From Prevotella koreensis (GTDB lineage Bacteria > Bacteroidota > Bacteroidia > Bacteroidales > Bacteroidaceae), in NCBI RefSeq assembly GCF_003977605.1, contig NZ_RYYU01000001.1:1874539-1938538 (forward strand): DNA of 64,000 bases. The letters are read 5' to 3'. Below are positions 1 to 8,746 of this stretch, one piece after another. Positions within the stretch are counted from its first letter, which is position 1. The number at the start of each line of letters is the position of its first letter. Both the position numbers and the translations under genes were made by a program. A model generated the notes under the pieces. That model saw only the letters and a program-made list of their open reading frames with translations. It did no database searches and had not been told where the DNA came from.

Positions 1-135
1 CACTATCTTTCCGTTAGGAGTACTTCTGAGGTTAGTGTATTTTCCGTTGGTGTCGTGAATAAAAACTGTTAATGACTGTGCCTTGCCACAAATGGCAATA
101 AGCATGAATGTAAATACTAATCCGATAGTTTTCAT
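1..135 (-). CDS. N-terminal fragment of a secreted protein, possibly SH3-like
   Basis: The gene runs off the left edge and only the first 45 codons are visible. It starts with a typical Sec signal peptide (MKTIGLVFTFMLIAICGKAQ), followed by a stretch containing NLRSTPNGKIV. That pattern resembles the start of a bacterial SH3 repeat, where an N-x-R-x-x-P-x-G-x-x-V motif is common. This suggests a periplasmic or surface protein with an SH3-like domain, but the rest of the gene is needed to decide. The direction is away from the ATPase gene at 274-1344, which lies upstream on the same strand. Confidence 0.55.
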   Translation of the reverse strand, partial: MKTIGLVFTFMLIAICGKAQSLTVFIHDTNGKYTNLRSTPNGKIV

Positions 136-217
136 AAATAAAATGTTTATTTGTTTTAATATTATTCGTTATATATTTCTTTGATTTTCAAAATGTTGTT
201 CGTTGCGAAAAATTTCG

Positions 218-235
218 TTGCGAAAAATTTCGCAA
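218..235. repeat. 18-base palindromic repeat downstream of ATPase gene
   Basis: TTGCGAAAAATTTCGCAA lies 38 bases past the stop of the ATPase gene; a partial extra copy (TTGCGAAAAATTTCG) abuts it at 203-217. The exact reverse complement lies just upstream of the same gene at 1361-1378, so the gene is bracketed by inverted copies. Arms are 8 bp with a 2-base centre. Confidence 0.7.
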
Positions 236-273
236 TTAATGAGATGTGGGATTTATATTACTGTCTGTTGTTA

Positions 274-1344
274 TTATTTTTGTCTTTCTGTAATCCACTG
301 TTTAAAGAACGGGTCTTCTATGTCGTAACGATTTTCACGGATAATAAAACCGCTTTTCAGTAGTCGTTTCAAACTGCTGAAAGTTGTGCTTGTTGCTTTA
401 TCGAGTGAATGTATGGGGTTTTTTCCTTGGCATATTTCAATCATTGTGTGCCTGTCGGTCTTGTTCAGTGCCATCCAAAGACGCTCGAAGTCTAAGTCAT
501 GTGCCAATACAATGCCCTTTACGGCCTCTTCTGCGACGTTATCTTCTATTCCTTGGTATTCCGCCAATTCCCATACTCTGGATGCAAGTTGCTGAGTATA
601 GTACGGATGACATCTTGTTGTTTCTATTATATTGTGTGTTACGGCATCCGCTTTTTCTTCTAAAATGGGTTTTAACCTTGTCGTGAGATATTCTTGGAAA
701 TCGCTTTCGGGTATATTGTTCAGTCGCATCAACATACCAAAATGATAGAAAGGAGATTTCTTATGCTCGAAAATCTCTGCCATCATCGACTCCTGACTTC
801 CAAGGAAAATGTAGTTTATGTTTTGTTGTAACTGCATTATGCTACGCAGTTTTTTGTCGAGTCCTTTATCTATTGATGTTATTTCCTGAAACTCATCAAG
901 TACCACTACAAGTCGTTTGTCTTTGTCGGCCACTTTTGCGAGCATCGACATGGCATCTTCAAGAACTGTATCAGAGTTTATTCTTGGTTGGAACGACACA
1001 TCTATTGCGTTGCTTACGGGATTTACCGAGATTGTCGGCGTTACACGAAAGTGCGTCATAAGGTGTTTGAGGTGTTCCCAAGGATAGATTTTGAAGACAG
1101 CCTTTATCAGTTTGGCTGATAGGTCTTCCGTGCTCACAACGTCTTGCATATTGAGCATGATGTATGGCATCTCTGACAGTTTAACGGCTTTCATCACCAA
1201 ACTTGTCTTGCCATATCTGCGCGGACTGATGAGTACGAGATGATTATCGCTCTGCAATATATGCCTTATCTGCTCCAGTTCGTTCACCCTGTCGGTGAAG
1301 AACTCGCCGTCAACCACGGTACCGAACTTAAATGGATTTCTCAT
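274..1344 (-). CDS. AAA-type P-loop ATPase (archaeal ATPase-like)
   Basis: Predicted cytoplasmic nucleotide-binding protein of 356 residues. A Walker A motif is visible at residues 41-49 (PRRYGKTSL) and a Walker B at about 144-155 (RLVVVLDEFQEI), followed by a sensor-like region (IFLGSQESMM). The C-terminal third reads like a winged-helix domain (SFSSLKRLLKSGFIIRE-type). This layout fits the 'archaeal ATPase'/ORC-CDC6-like STAND group common in Bacteroidota, whose cellular role is mostly unknown. The start gives MRNPFKFGTVVDGE, a standard N-terminus for the group. It stands alone; an 18-base palindrome overlaps its presumed promoter (1361-1378) and a matching copy sits past its stop, suggesting local autoregulation. 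Confidence 0.8.
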   Translation of the reverse strand: MRNPFKFGTVVDGEFFTDRVNELEQIRHILQSDNHLVLISPRRYGKTSLVMKAVKLSEMPYIMLNMQDVVSTEDLSAKLIKAVFKIYPWEHLKHLMTHFRVTPTISVNPVSNAIDVSFQPRINSDTVLEDAMSMLAKVADKDKRLVVVLDEFQEITSIDKGLDKKLRSIMQLQQNINYIFLGSQESMMAEIFEHKKSPFYHFGMLMRLNNIPESDFQEYLTTRLKPILEEKADAVTHNIIETTRCHPYYTQQLASRVWELAEYQGIEDNVAEEAVKGIVLAHDLDFERLWMALNKTDRHTMIEICQGKNPIHSLDKATSTTFSSLKRLLKSGFIIRENRYDIEDPFFKQWITERQK

Positions 1345-1360
1345 ATTGCGAAGATGTTTG

Positions 1361-1378
1361 TTGCGAAATTTTTCGCAA
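1361..1378. promoter_or_regulatory. Palindrome overlapping the promoter of the ATPase gene
   Basis: TTGCGAAATTTTTCGCAA is the exact reverse complement of the copy at 218-235. On the minus strand a TATATTTG sequence (a TAnnTTTG -7 box) runs directly into the palindrome, 17 bases upstream of the ATPase start codon. The position fits an operator; this is inference. Confidence 0.5.
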
Positions 1379-1641
1379 ATATAGTGATTTCTTTTGATAG
1401 AAAGAAAACATAGCGCGTTATTTTTTTGTCTTGTTGCGTTTTACGTGGTAAGATATGTGTGTCTGCGGAGTTGCAGTTGGTTTCGTCTGATTAATGAATT
1501 GTGATGGAGGTGTAGTGATATGCTATGGCAAGATAGCAGGAATGATGATAAAAAACATCGGACCCGACAGAGTGTCGAGCCCGATGATATATAGGTTTTG
1601 ATAAGTGACGTTTCATTTAACACCATGCTTTTACCGTTTTC
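1379..1641. other. Intergenic region between ATPase gene and M6 protease gene
   Basis: Apart from the terminator at 1550-1586, I see no gene or repeat in this stretch. Short open frames here lack ribosome-binding context. Confidence 0.6.
1550..1586 (-). terminator. Rho-independent terminator of the M6 protease gene
   Basis: On the minus strand CATCGG pairs with CCGATG around an inner CGACA/TGTCG stem and is followed by six T. It lies about 55 bases past the stop codon of the 1642-3726 gene. Confidence 0.75.
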
Positions 1642-3726
1642 TTATTTCACGATTTTCTTTCCGCCAACGATATAAAGTCCTCTGCCGAGAGCGTTAATGT
1701 CATTGCCGAGATAGCGGCCGTCGATGCTATATACGCGCATGCTCTTGTCGTCTTTCATGGTGTTGATGATGTTTATACCTGTTGTGGCTTCTTTAATCAG
1801 GGTGATGTCGTCAAGGAAGAAACGCTTTCCTTTAACTGCGAACGTTAGTTTGGTGTCGCCGTTTCCGGTCAGTGTTACGGTAATTTCGTTCCATACGTTG
1901 TTGTTCATTGCGAAATCGGTTTTTGATACGACAACATTCTCGTTCGAGGATGTCACTTCCAAAGTGCTTTGGTCGTTGCTCCAAGGTGCTGCCTTGAATG
2001 TCATGGTGGTCATACCGTTTATTGCTATCTGTGGTGTTGTTGCCGAACCGGCAATATTGCTTGTGCCGAAGCGTGCGCACTTGTTTCCACCGAACGAACT
2101 TGTAGAAGTCCAGTCCTTGTTGTCCGGCGTGAATGCAGCACTTGCTACCGTGCCATCCCAACTGTTGTCGTTACCTCCGGTGCCGTTACACTTGTCGAAT
2201 GTCTCCTTGAAAATAATGTCACCTTCCGGTTCTTCAGGGTCGTTGCCACCGTCGTTGTTGTTCACGAAGTTGAACGAAACTGTCCCGTCGCTGTTATTCT
2301 TGATATCTGTAATCTCGATGTTCATCAGTTTTTTTCCGTCGGTATTAAAGTTGTACAGTTTCGCAGCGGGTGAAGTGGTGTTGCCAAAACTTTTTTTCGC
2401 ACCGTATGGGAATGGGTCACCTGAAACAGAATAATGCGAAAGTTTGTTGTCTGCAGGGAAGATAGTGCAGCGCTGACGGGTCGATGTAGTGTTTACAGAG
2501 TTGTTCTGCCATACTGATTTGTCATAGTCAACGTGCATGATGAGCAGTCCTTTGCCACCGGCATAGATGTCCCAACCCTTCTGCTGAACGTTTTGCAGAA
2601 TGTAGTATTCGTCTGCGTGAGCAGGGTTTCTCATGATGAAAACTTCGCCGAAGTCAGCCAATGACTTCATGTCTGTTACTGTAGTGTTATTCTTCAGTTC
2701 GGTAGGCTTTACCCAACCGCAGAACATACGCTCGTAGCCGGTATAGTTACACGGTGTGAAACCGTTGTTGTTATAGCATCCATAGTCCATTACCGACCAT
2801 GAATCAAGACCGAAATTGTTCTGACCTCTGGTATCGTAGAAATCAGGTAGTCCGAGACAGTGTGTGAACTCATGGCATATAGTTCCGATGCCGTTTATAC
2901 TGCCACCGCCGTTCAACTCAGGGCCACAGGCGTATGTATTGATGCGCACACCATCTATGGTTATTACATTACCGGTTGCAGAAAGTTCCCATTCGTGAGG
3001 CCAGATAGTATTGGCGATACCTGAGTCAGCCTCGCCTTTGCCTGCATAGATTACATATACTTGGTCAACCTCTCCGTTGTTATCCCAGTCGTAATCTTTG
3101 AAATTAACACTGTCTGCCACGAGGTTACAAGCCTCTACAATCATGTCTTGCGGACGCTTGTCGTTGCCATAAGCGTCGTTTCCTCCATAGTATGCATGTC
3201 CGTGTGATACTGTTACAGGACCCACAACATCGAATGTAAGGTCGAACTGGCCATTGCTCTGTGCATGGAAATAGTCGTGTACCGAACCGGTGAATTTGCC
3301 TTCAGAGTAATTAACGGTGTTTACGATTTTGTCGAAACGTGGCTTGTCGTTTTCAGACAAAAAACTTTTGTCGGTATAGTTGACAAGTATGATGATTCCT
3401 TTTTTCTGTCCGGTGTATGACGTTGGTACGCCGAACTCCTTGCGACGCTTGCTGCGATTCATGTTGCGCGCTTCCCTTCTTGAGTTCGCTTTTTTTATTA
3501 CTTGCATTTTGTCGGCAAGCATGAAAACGTTCGGGGTTTCTGATTCCACGAATATTCTGCCATCTTCGGCCTCGTAGAAATGTCCGAACTCATCGCCTCG
3601 CAGTTCGGTAACGACCTGCGTGCCGTCTGTTAATGTCAATGTGACCTTCACCCCTTTCTTTGCAGGGATGGCCGCCGCTGTAAGTGCTGTCAGCACCATT
3701 ACCAGCGAAAATAATAATTTTTTCAT
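1642..3726 (-). CDS. Secreted M6-family metalloprotease, T9SS-like C-terminus
   Basis: Zinc endopeptidase of 694 residues, predicted to be exported. A signal peptide covers residues 1-19. The zinc-binding HExxH is at 285-289 (HEFTH) inside ICHEFTHCLGLPDFYD, as in the immune-inhibitor-A-like M6 family. After the catalytic region a beta-rich domain (about 505-650) contains a carbohydrate-binding-like fold pattern, and the last ~35 residues (MRVYSIDGRYLG...GRGLYIVGGKKIVK) match the pattern of Bacteroidota T9SS sorting tails. A -7 box TACCTTTG lies on the minus strand at 3775-3782. A paralogue is at 54653-56848 (731 residues). Substrate not deducible; such proteases usually degrade host or dietary proteins. 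Confidence 0.85.
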   Translation of the reverse strand: MKKLLFSLVMVLTALTAAAIPAKKGVKVTLTLTDGTQVVTELRGDEFGHFYEAEDGRIFVESETPNVFMLADKMQVIKKANSRREARNMNRSKRRKEFGVPTSYTGQKKGIIILVNYTDKSFLSENDKPRFDKIVNTVNYSEGKFTGSVHDYFHAQSNGQFDLTFDVVGPVTVSHGHAYYGGNDAYGNDKRPQDMIVEACNLVADSVNFKDYDWDNNGEVDQVYVIYAGKGEADSGIANTIWPHEWELSATGNVITIDGVRINTYACGPELNGGGSINGIGTICHEFTHCLGLPDFYDTRGQNNFGLDSWSVMDYGCYNNNGFTPCNYTGYERMFCGWVKPTELKNNTTVTDMKSLADFGEVFIMRNPAHADEYYILQNVQQKGWDIYAGGKGLLIMHVDYDKSVWQNNSVNTTSTRQRCTIFPADNKLSHYSVSGDPFPYGAKKSFGNTTSPAAKLYNFNTDGKKLMNIEITDIKNNSDGTVSFNFVNNNDGGNDPEEPEGDIIFKETFDKCNGTGGNDNSWDGTVASAAFTPDNKDWTSTSSFGGNKCARFGTSNIAGSATTPQIAINGMTTMTFKAAPWSNDQSTLEVTSSNENVVVSKTDFAMNNNVWNEITVTLTGNGDTKLTFAVKGKRFFLDDITLIKEATTGINIINTMKDDKSMRVYSIDGRYLGNDINALGRGLYIVGGKKIVK

Positions 3727-3962
3727 ATCTCTTTTTTTATGGTTTTGTTATAATCAAAATAATATTCAAGGTCACAAAGGTAACACTTTCCATTAAAAGT
3801 CGATAGTGTTTCTTTTTGAAATTATGATTTTATAACATTTTCGAAGTCGCTGATTTAAAGTCGAATTACGTTTAACTATTTGTTAATTTGTATAAAAAAG
3901 ATTATTTTATTTTAATTTTTTATATGCTTGTTGGATTTCTTGCGTCTTTAAAAAAGATGATG

Positions 3963-3970
3963 TATATTTG
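3963..3970 (+). promoter_or_regulatory. -7 promoter box of the beta-barrel protein gene
   Basis: TATATTTG fits the Bacteroidota TAnnTTTG box, with TTGC about 19 bases upstream as a possible -33 element. The start codon follows 66 bases later. Confidence 0.6.
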
Positions 3971-4036
3971 CACGTCTGCAGTTTTCTGCGACACGGCATC
4001 GTGTTCGTCTTGATAAATCCTTTAATCTATCTTATC

Positions 4037-6838
4037 ATGAAAAAAAGTATTCTTTTGATTCTTGTGTGTGTAGTCGGGATGTTGTCGGCAAGTTCTCAGG
4101 AGCAGGGCAAGTCTCAAAAAAAGAAAAAAGAGAAGAAAATATGGCTTTGTGGCGGTGCTTTCGACTCTTTCACAAAGGCAAAACTGGCAGCAAAGATAAC
4201 ACTGATGAATACCGACTCTACGGTGGTGGACACCACGAGTTGCAGGATATTCGATAGTTCCTCATTCTATATCGGCGTACCGTCGCGGCGCGAGAAATAC
4301 ATCTTCAAGGCCACTCTCGACGGTTATGAGGATACTTTCCTTAACTACGAAATGCCCCCATTGGCACGCAACTCCTATTTTGATGTGCCAAAAATACTGA
4401 TGAAACGTAAGGGTGACGATACTGCGGGAGCGGCAGAACTTGACGAAGTGATGATAACCGGAACGCGAGTGAAGATAGCATACCGTGGCGACACGATAGT
4501 GTATAATGCCTCGGCATTCAAACTTCCGGAAGGGTCGATGCTCGATGCGCTGGTGAAGCAGTTGCCGGGGGCAGAACTGAAAGACAACGGAGACATATAC
4601 GTGAACGGAACGAAGGTTGATTACCTGACACTTAACGGCAAAGACTTCTTCAAGGGAAAGAACCGCGTGATGCTCGACAACCTGCCATATTACACGGTGA
4701 AAGACCTGAAGGTTTATCACAAAAGCACGGAATTGAGTCGCAAACTCGGCAAGGATGTGGAACGGAAGGATTATGTTATGGACGTGAGTCTGAAACGAGA
4801 ATACAACCGAGGAATTATGGCTAACGTGGAAGCAGGCGGTGGGACGCGCGAAAGATATATGTCGCGACTGTTCGCGCTTTACTTCGACGACCACAACAAA
4901 ATGTCGGTATATGCCAACGCGAATAATGTGAACGAGTCGCGAAAACCGGGCGAAAAGGGCGACTGGTCGCCGTCTAACATGCCGCAGGGAACGCAGACTA
5001 CGAAACAGATAGGTATGCTCTTACATAACGAACACCCTGATGAGAAATACAAGGAGAAATTAGAAGGGGTGCTCGAATGGACTGACAGTGAGAACATCAC
5101 GCGCTCGTCAAAAGAATCCTTTGCCACAGACGGGAATATCTTCGGAGGCTCGTTTTCTAACGTAAGGCAGAAAAACTTTAGATTGAATGCCACTAACGAA
5201 TTCGAACTTGAGATTGCACCGACAAATATTTCGCTTCAACTGGGTGTGGATTACACCAACGGAAAGCACAGTACATTCAGTAAAGACAGCACCTTCAGGC
5301 AACATCTCATAAACCTCAGAGAACAGACCGGCATGGTAAATTACTCCACGCTGAACACCTCTGCACGACTGTATGCAATTAGAAAAATGCCGTGGGGCGA
5401 CCATTTGTCGCTCGAAGCGGGGCTGTCTTACGACAGAACAATACCCAACGAGATTTTCAACAACACCAACATACGCTATACCACAGCGAGCGATGAGAGG
5501 CGGGAGCAATACTCCGACCTAAGCACATCGGGATACCAATACAATACTTCGTTGAGTTACCGATACAGTCTGGCCACCAATATGGGACTTTCTTTAAAGT
5601 TGGAATATTCGCAAGAGTGGAAGGACGAGCGGCAAAGCAACTATCGGCTCGATCTCCTCGGCGGTGCCACGCCGCACGAAATAGGCTGGCTGCCTTCTAC
5701 TAAGGAGGCTCTGAATATGGCCATAGACGCAGAGAACAGCAACTGTCACCGCAATCTTACGAGAGGGGTATCGACACAATTGCAATACTTTATCAACGGC
5801 GAAGGAGGTTATTTTCATGTGGTTTTGCCCGTTCATTTCAAGAATGAGAGAATGTGTTACAACAGTGCGGTTGTAGATACCGTGGCAAGGCGGCGTTATG
5901 TGGAGTTCTCACCATCTATGATATGGCTGAAATGGGGCAAGTCTCATCAGTACTTTGAATTCAATGTGAATATTTCTCAGCCGCCATTCGCCAGCCTTAT
6001 GCCCGCCGTAAATTCGGTAAATCCGTTGCAGATAAGGTTGAATAATCCGCGTCTGAAGCCGTCGGAAACATATAATCTTTTTCTGAGTCGGACGCATTCA
6101 TGCGACAGTATAGACTTACAGTGGAATGTGGCGGGGCATTTGCTGCTGGCGAGGAATGCGTGGGGCACACGGACTACATACAACAGCACTACCGGCGCAT
6201 ACACATATATGAACGACAACGTGAACGGAAACCTGACCTGTAGTATGAATGCAGGGATTGAAGGGTCGATAGGCAAGAGCAAAAAACTAAGATACGATGT
6301 CGCATCTGTTGTCTTGATTAACCGCAGTGTGGATTTCGGCATTGTCTATGATAATAACCCCGCGTCACTGAGCAGGGTCACTACGCTGAGGTTTACTGAA
6401 AAAGGACAACTCTCATATTCCGTTGGCGACCTCACTACGAGTGTGTCCGGGCAGGTGGCTTGGCGGCGTTCAAAAGGTAGCGAAGCAACGTTCCTTACGC
6501 TCAACGCTACTGACTTTAGTTACGGTGCGACGCTGCAATATAAGATTCCGCTGATAAATATGAGCCTTGCCACCGACATAAAGATGTTCTGCCGCCGTGG
6601 ATATTTCACTCGTGAGATGAACACCAGCGACCTCGTTTGGAATGCACAACTGTCACGTTCGTTCATGAAAGAACATCTCACATTGAAATTTCAGGCCTTC
6701 GACATTCTCCGACAGTTGAGCAACAAAGAGTATGTGGTGAACGCGCAAGGCAGAACCGAGAGTTGGACCAACTGCATACCCCGCTACTTTATGCTCACCG
6801 CTGCGTATAAGATAGATATCATGCCGAAGGGGAAATGA
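4037..6838 (+). CDS. Outer-membrane beta-barrel protein with carboxypeptidase-like N-domain
   Basis: Predicted outer-membrane protein of 933 residues. The open frame extends upstream to 3968, but the signal peptide (MKKSILLILVCVVGMLSASSQ) begins at 4037, so that start is chosen. A lysine-rich linker is followed by a carboxypeptidase-regulatory-like fold (about 35-120), a TonB-plug-like segment (LDALVKQLPGAELKDNGDIYVNG...), and a long barrel rich in alternating aromatic/polar strands. This architecture fits the Bacteroidota 'outer membrane beta-barrel family protein' group related to TonB-dependent receptors. No SusD partner is adjacent, so the ligand is unknown. It has its own promoter and terminator, so it is monocistronic. 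Confidence 0.8.
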   Translation: MKKSILLILVCVVGMLSASSQEQGKSQKKKKEKKIWLCGGAFDSFTKAKLAAKITLMNTDSTVVDTTSCRIFDSSSFYIGVPSRREKYIFKATLDGYEDTFLNYEMPPLARNSYFDVPKILMKRKGDDTAGAAELDEVMITGTRVKIAYRGDTIVYNASAFKLPEGSMLDALVKQLPGAELKDNGDIYVNGTKVDYLTLNGKDFFKGKNRVMLDNLPYYTVKDLKVYHKSTELSRKLGKDVERKDYVMDVSLKREYNRGIMANVEAGGGTRERYMSRLFALYFDDHNKMSVYANANNVNESRKPGEKGDWSPSNMPQGTQTTKQIGMLLHNEHPDEKYKEKLEGVLEWTDSENITRSSKESFATDGNIFGGSFSNVRQKNFRLNATNEFELEIAPTNISLQLGVDYTNGKHSTFSKDSTFRQHLINLREQTGMVNYSTLNTSARLYAIRKMPWGDHLSLEAGLSYDRTIPNEIFNNTNIRYTTASDERREQYSDLSTSGYQYNTSLSYRYSLATNMGLSLKLEYSQEWKDERQSNYRLDLLGGATPHEIGWLPSTKEALNMAIDAENSNCHRNLTRGVSTQLQYFINGEGGYFHVVLPVHFKNERMCYNSAVVDTVARRRYVEFSPSMIWLKWGKSHQYFEFNVNISQPPFASLMPAVNSVNPLQIRLNNPRLKPSETYNLFLSRTHSCDSIDLQWNVAGHLLLARNAWGTRTTYNSTTGAYTYMNDNVNGNLTCSMNAGIEGSIGKSKKLRYDVASVVLINRSVDFGIVYDNNPASLSRVTTLRFTEKGQLSYSVGDLTTSVSGQVAWRRSKGSEATFLTLNATDFSYGATLQYKIPLINMSLATDIKMFCRRGYFTREMNTSDLVWNAQLSRSFMKEHLTLKFQAFDILRQLSNKEYVVNAQGRTESWTNCIPRYFMLTAAYKIDIMPKGK

Positions 6839-6889
6839 TGCTTGTGGGGAGTTAATGTGTAGTCTGCACTACAAAAAAGAATACTATTT

Positions 6890-6922
6890 GGGTTTCGTCA
6901 TTCGTGGCGAAACCCTTTTTTT
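6890..6922 (+). terminator. Rho-independent terminator after the beta-barrel gene
   Basis: GGGTTTCG pairs with CGAAACCC (6890-6897 and 6908-6915) and is followed by seven T. It lies between two convergent genes. Confidence 0.85.
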
Positions 6923-6938
6923 ATTGTATTGAATATTT

Positions 6939-7835
6939 TCATTTTCTCATTTTCTCAATCTTCCCTCGCAGGTATTCCTTGAATCCATCATCGCCCGTAA
7001 CCTTGATGTCGTCATATAGTCCGAGCACGAAACGACCGATGCCGACATAACTGCAAACGGGCAACCGTAGCAGCCATTGCCGTTCCGACACCTTATTAAT
7101 ATATATATGGGAGGAAGGGTATTCTTCCCTAATCATGTTATACGACAACGTGCCGAGAGTCATTTCCACCGTATGCTGTTCCTCGTCCGAGAACATAAAG
7201 ATGTCGGTATGCACGGTTCGGTGCTGCTTTTCGTTGAGCCACTCCTCGTCAAGCACATCGACATCGCCGATCCTCGACACCTTGAAAGTCTTGTTCATCT
7301 GCGACCTCGGTTCGTAGCAACGCACCTCATTGTTGTTGTTCATCAGCATGAACGGTTCCACGAGGCGGTCTTTCTCCGTCTGACTGTGAGGTGAGTGATA
7401 GTTTCGCAGCACGGTCATGCGCTTAAACTTTATCGCCTTGTAGAGAGCCGACACGTTATGAGCAACGTGTTCGCGCAGGTCGCTGTCGGCAAGAATGTTG
7501 AAATCGTAGAACCGGTCGAGTTTTTTCATCAGGTTTGCTGCCACCGCATCGTGCTTGTTCGCAGCCTCGAGCAGTCGCCTCATGGTAAGTATCTCGTCTT
7601 CGGTGAAGTCGATGCGCTCCTGTAATCTTGTGAAGAAAGGCGACTGTCGGTCTATGCTGTATATCCTTCCGCGTTTCTCCACGATGAATCCGCAGTCGCG
7701 GAAGAACTCCAGATAGTAGTATAGGTTACGGCGACTGATTTCCATTCTGTCGCATATCTGTTCCAATGTGTAGCCCCTGTTTCCCGCAAGCAGTAGCAGC
7801 AGGTTCAGTTCGCGTTCGAGTTTGTCGTGCCTCAT
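6939..7835 (-). CDS. WYL-domain transcriptional regulator
   Basis: DNA-binding regulator of 298 residues. The start is placed at the ATG giving MRHDKLERELNLLLLL; an in-frame extension to 7961 would translate a dispersed intergenic repeat and is rejected. Residues about 5-60 form a winged helix-turn-helix (YTLEQICDRMEISRRNLYYYLEFFRDCGF). The remainder resembles the YafY/WYL ligand-sensing module and its C-terminal extension (WLLRLPVCSYVGIGRFVLGL). WYL proteins are often linked to defence or DNA damage, but nothing nearby confirms this. It is downstream of rnhB on the same strand, with repeat array A between them. Confidence 0.75.
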   Translation of the reverse strand: MRHDKLERELNLLLLLAGNRGYTLEQICDRMEISRRNLYYYLEFFRDCGFIVEKRGRIYSIDRQSPFFTRLQERIDFTEDEILTMRRLLEAANKHDAVAANLMKKLDRFYDFNILADSDLREHVAHNVSALYKAIKFKRMTVLRNYHSPHSQTEKDRLVEPFMLMNNNNEVRCYEPRSQMNKTFKVSRIGDVDVLDEEWLNEKQHRTVHTDIFMFSDEEQHTVEMTLGTLSYNMIREEYPSSHIYINKVSERQWLLRLPVCSYVGIGRFVLGLYDDIKVTGDDGFKEYLRGKIEKMRK

Positions 7836-7874
7836 GTCTTTGTTCAGAAGTTGAATATTGAACGTTGAATATTG

Positions 7875-7959
7875 TTTCGCAAACCAATTTCGCCTGTTTT
7901 GGTCTGCAATTTCGCCGAAATTGGTCGGCAAATTGGGCGAAATTGGTCGGCAATTCAGC
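7875..7959. repeat. 22-bp-period repeat array A
   Basis: Three full units and one partial unit of 22 bp follow each other without spacers. Each contains a semi-palindromic core such as CAATTTCGCCGAAATTG or CAAATTGGGCGAAATTG. The same unit occurs at 25901-25984, 52143-52234 and 57181-57252. The adjoining 7850-7874 holds short TTGAATATTGAA repeats. Confidence 0.8.
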
Positions 7960-8039
7960 ATGTTTTGTTCGTCTTATGGTTGTCTGTCGTAATGAAATCG
8001 GCTTGAAAATGATTTCTTTATTTCGTAAGTTGCTTATGC

Positions 8040-8645
8040 TCAAGTGAAATCCAATTCCAACTGACCGTTGCCGAGCAGGTTGTAACTCTTGCGGTGATAA
8101 GGCGTGATGCCATATAGGCGCAGAGCCTCGCGGTGCTTCTTGGTGGGATAGCCCTTGTTGTTTGTCCAGTCGTATTGCGGGTATTCCTTTGCGAGACTGT
8201 CCATATAGTCATCGCGATAAGTCTTTGCCAAGATGCTTGCCGCTGCTATCGAAAGATATTTCGCATCACCTTTCACTACGCACGTATGCTCAATGTCGTG
8301 GTATGGTTTGAAACGATTGCCGTCAACTATTATCGACTCCGGCCTTACCTTCAGCATGTCGAGGGCGCGGTGCATGGCAAGTATTGAAGCGTTGAGAATG
8401 TTGATACGGTCTATTTCTTCGGGCGTAACTATGCCCACTGCCCATGCGAGCGCGTCGCGTTCGATTATTTCACGCAATCGTTTGCGTCTGCGGTCGGTTA
8501 GTTGTTTCGAGTCGTTGAGTTCCTCGTTGGTGTAACCGGCAGGGAAAATAACCGCCGCCGCATACACGCTTCCTGCCAGACAGCCACGCCCGGCCTCGTC
8601 GCATCCTGCCTCCGTCACACCCTCTTTGTAGTATTCCTTAAGCAT
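8040..8645 (-). CDS. rnhB: Ribonuclease HII
   Basis: Cleaves RNA in RNA-DNA hybrids, including single misincorporated ribonucleotides. The 201-residue length is typical. The signature EAGCDEAGRGCLAGSVYAA (residues about 12-30) contains the catalytic D-E pair; a later D in SIIVDGN (about 110) and the DAKYLSIAAASILAKTYRD block complete the active site. Cytoplasmic housekeeping enzyme, upstream of the WYL regulator on the same strand with 200 bases of repeat-containing sequence between. Confidence 0.95.
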   Translation of the reverse strand: MLKEYYKEGVTEAGCDEAGRGCLAGSVYAAAVIFPAGYTNEELNDSKQLTDRRRKRLREIIERDALAWAVGIVTPEEIDRINILNASILAMHRALDMLKVRPESIIVDGNRFKPYHDIEHTCVVKGDAKYLSIAAASILAKTYRDDYMDSLAKEYPQYDWTNNKGYPTKKHREALRLYGITPYHRKSYNLLGNGQLELDFT

Positions 8646-8707
8646 ATCCTTTTGTTCTTTTAACTAAAAACGCACATATATTGAACTTATTGTGCACAGA
8701 ATAGGGA

Positions 8708-8715
8708 TAATTTTG
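8708..8715 (+). promoter_or_regulatory. -7 box of the small gene at 8747
   Basis: TAATTTTG fits TAnnTTTG, with TTGT about 18 bases upstream, and lies 31 bases before the start codon of the 96-residue gene. It supports that gene being real. Confidence 0.5.
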
Positions 8716-8746
8716 CAACAGGAAAAATAAAAGAAACAAGAAAGAT

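Noticed and set aside
1724..2434. 236-residue frame on the plus strand
   Set aside because: Antisense to the C-terminal part of the M6 protease; no ribosome-binding or promoter context.
7875..7959. CRISPR array
   Set aside because: The 22-base units are contiguous, vary in sequence and orientation, have no unique spacers, and no cas gene is nearby.
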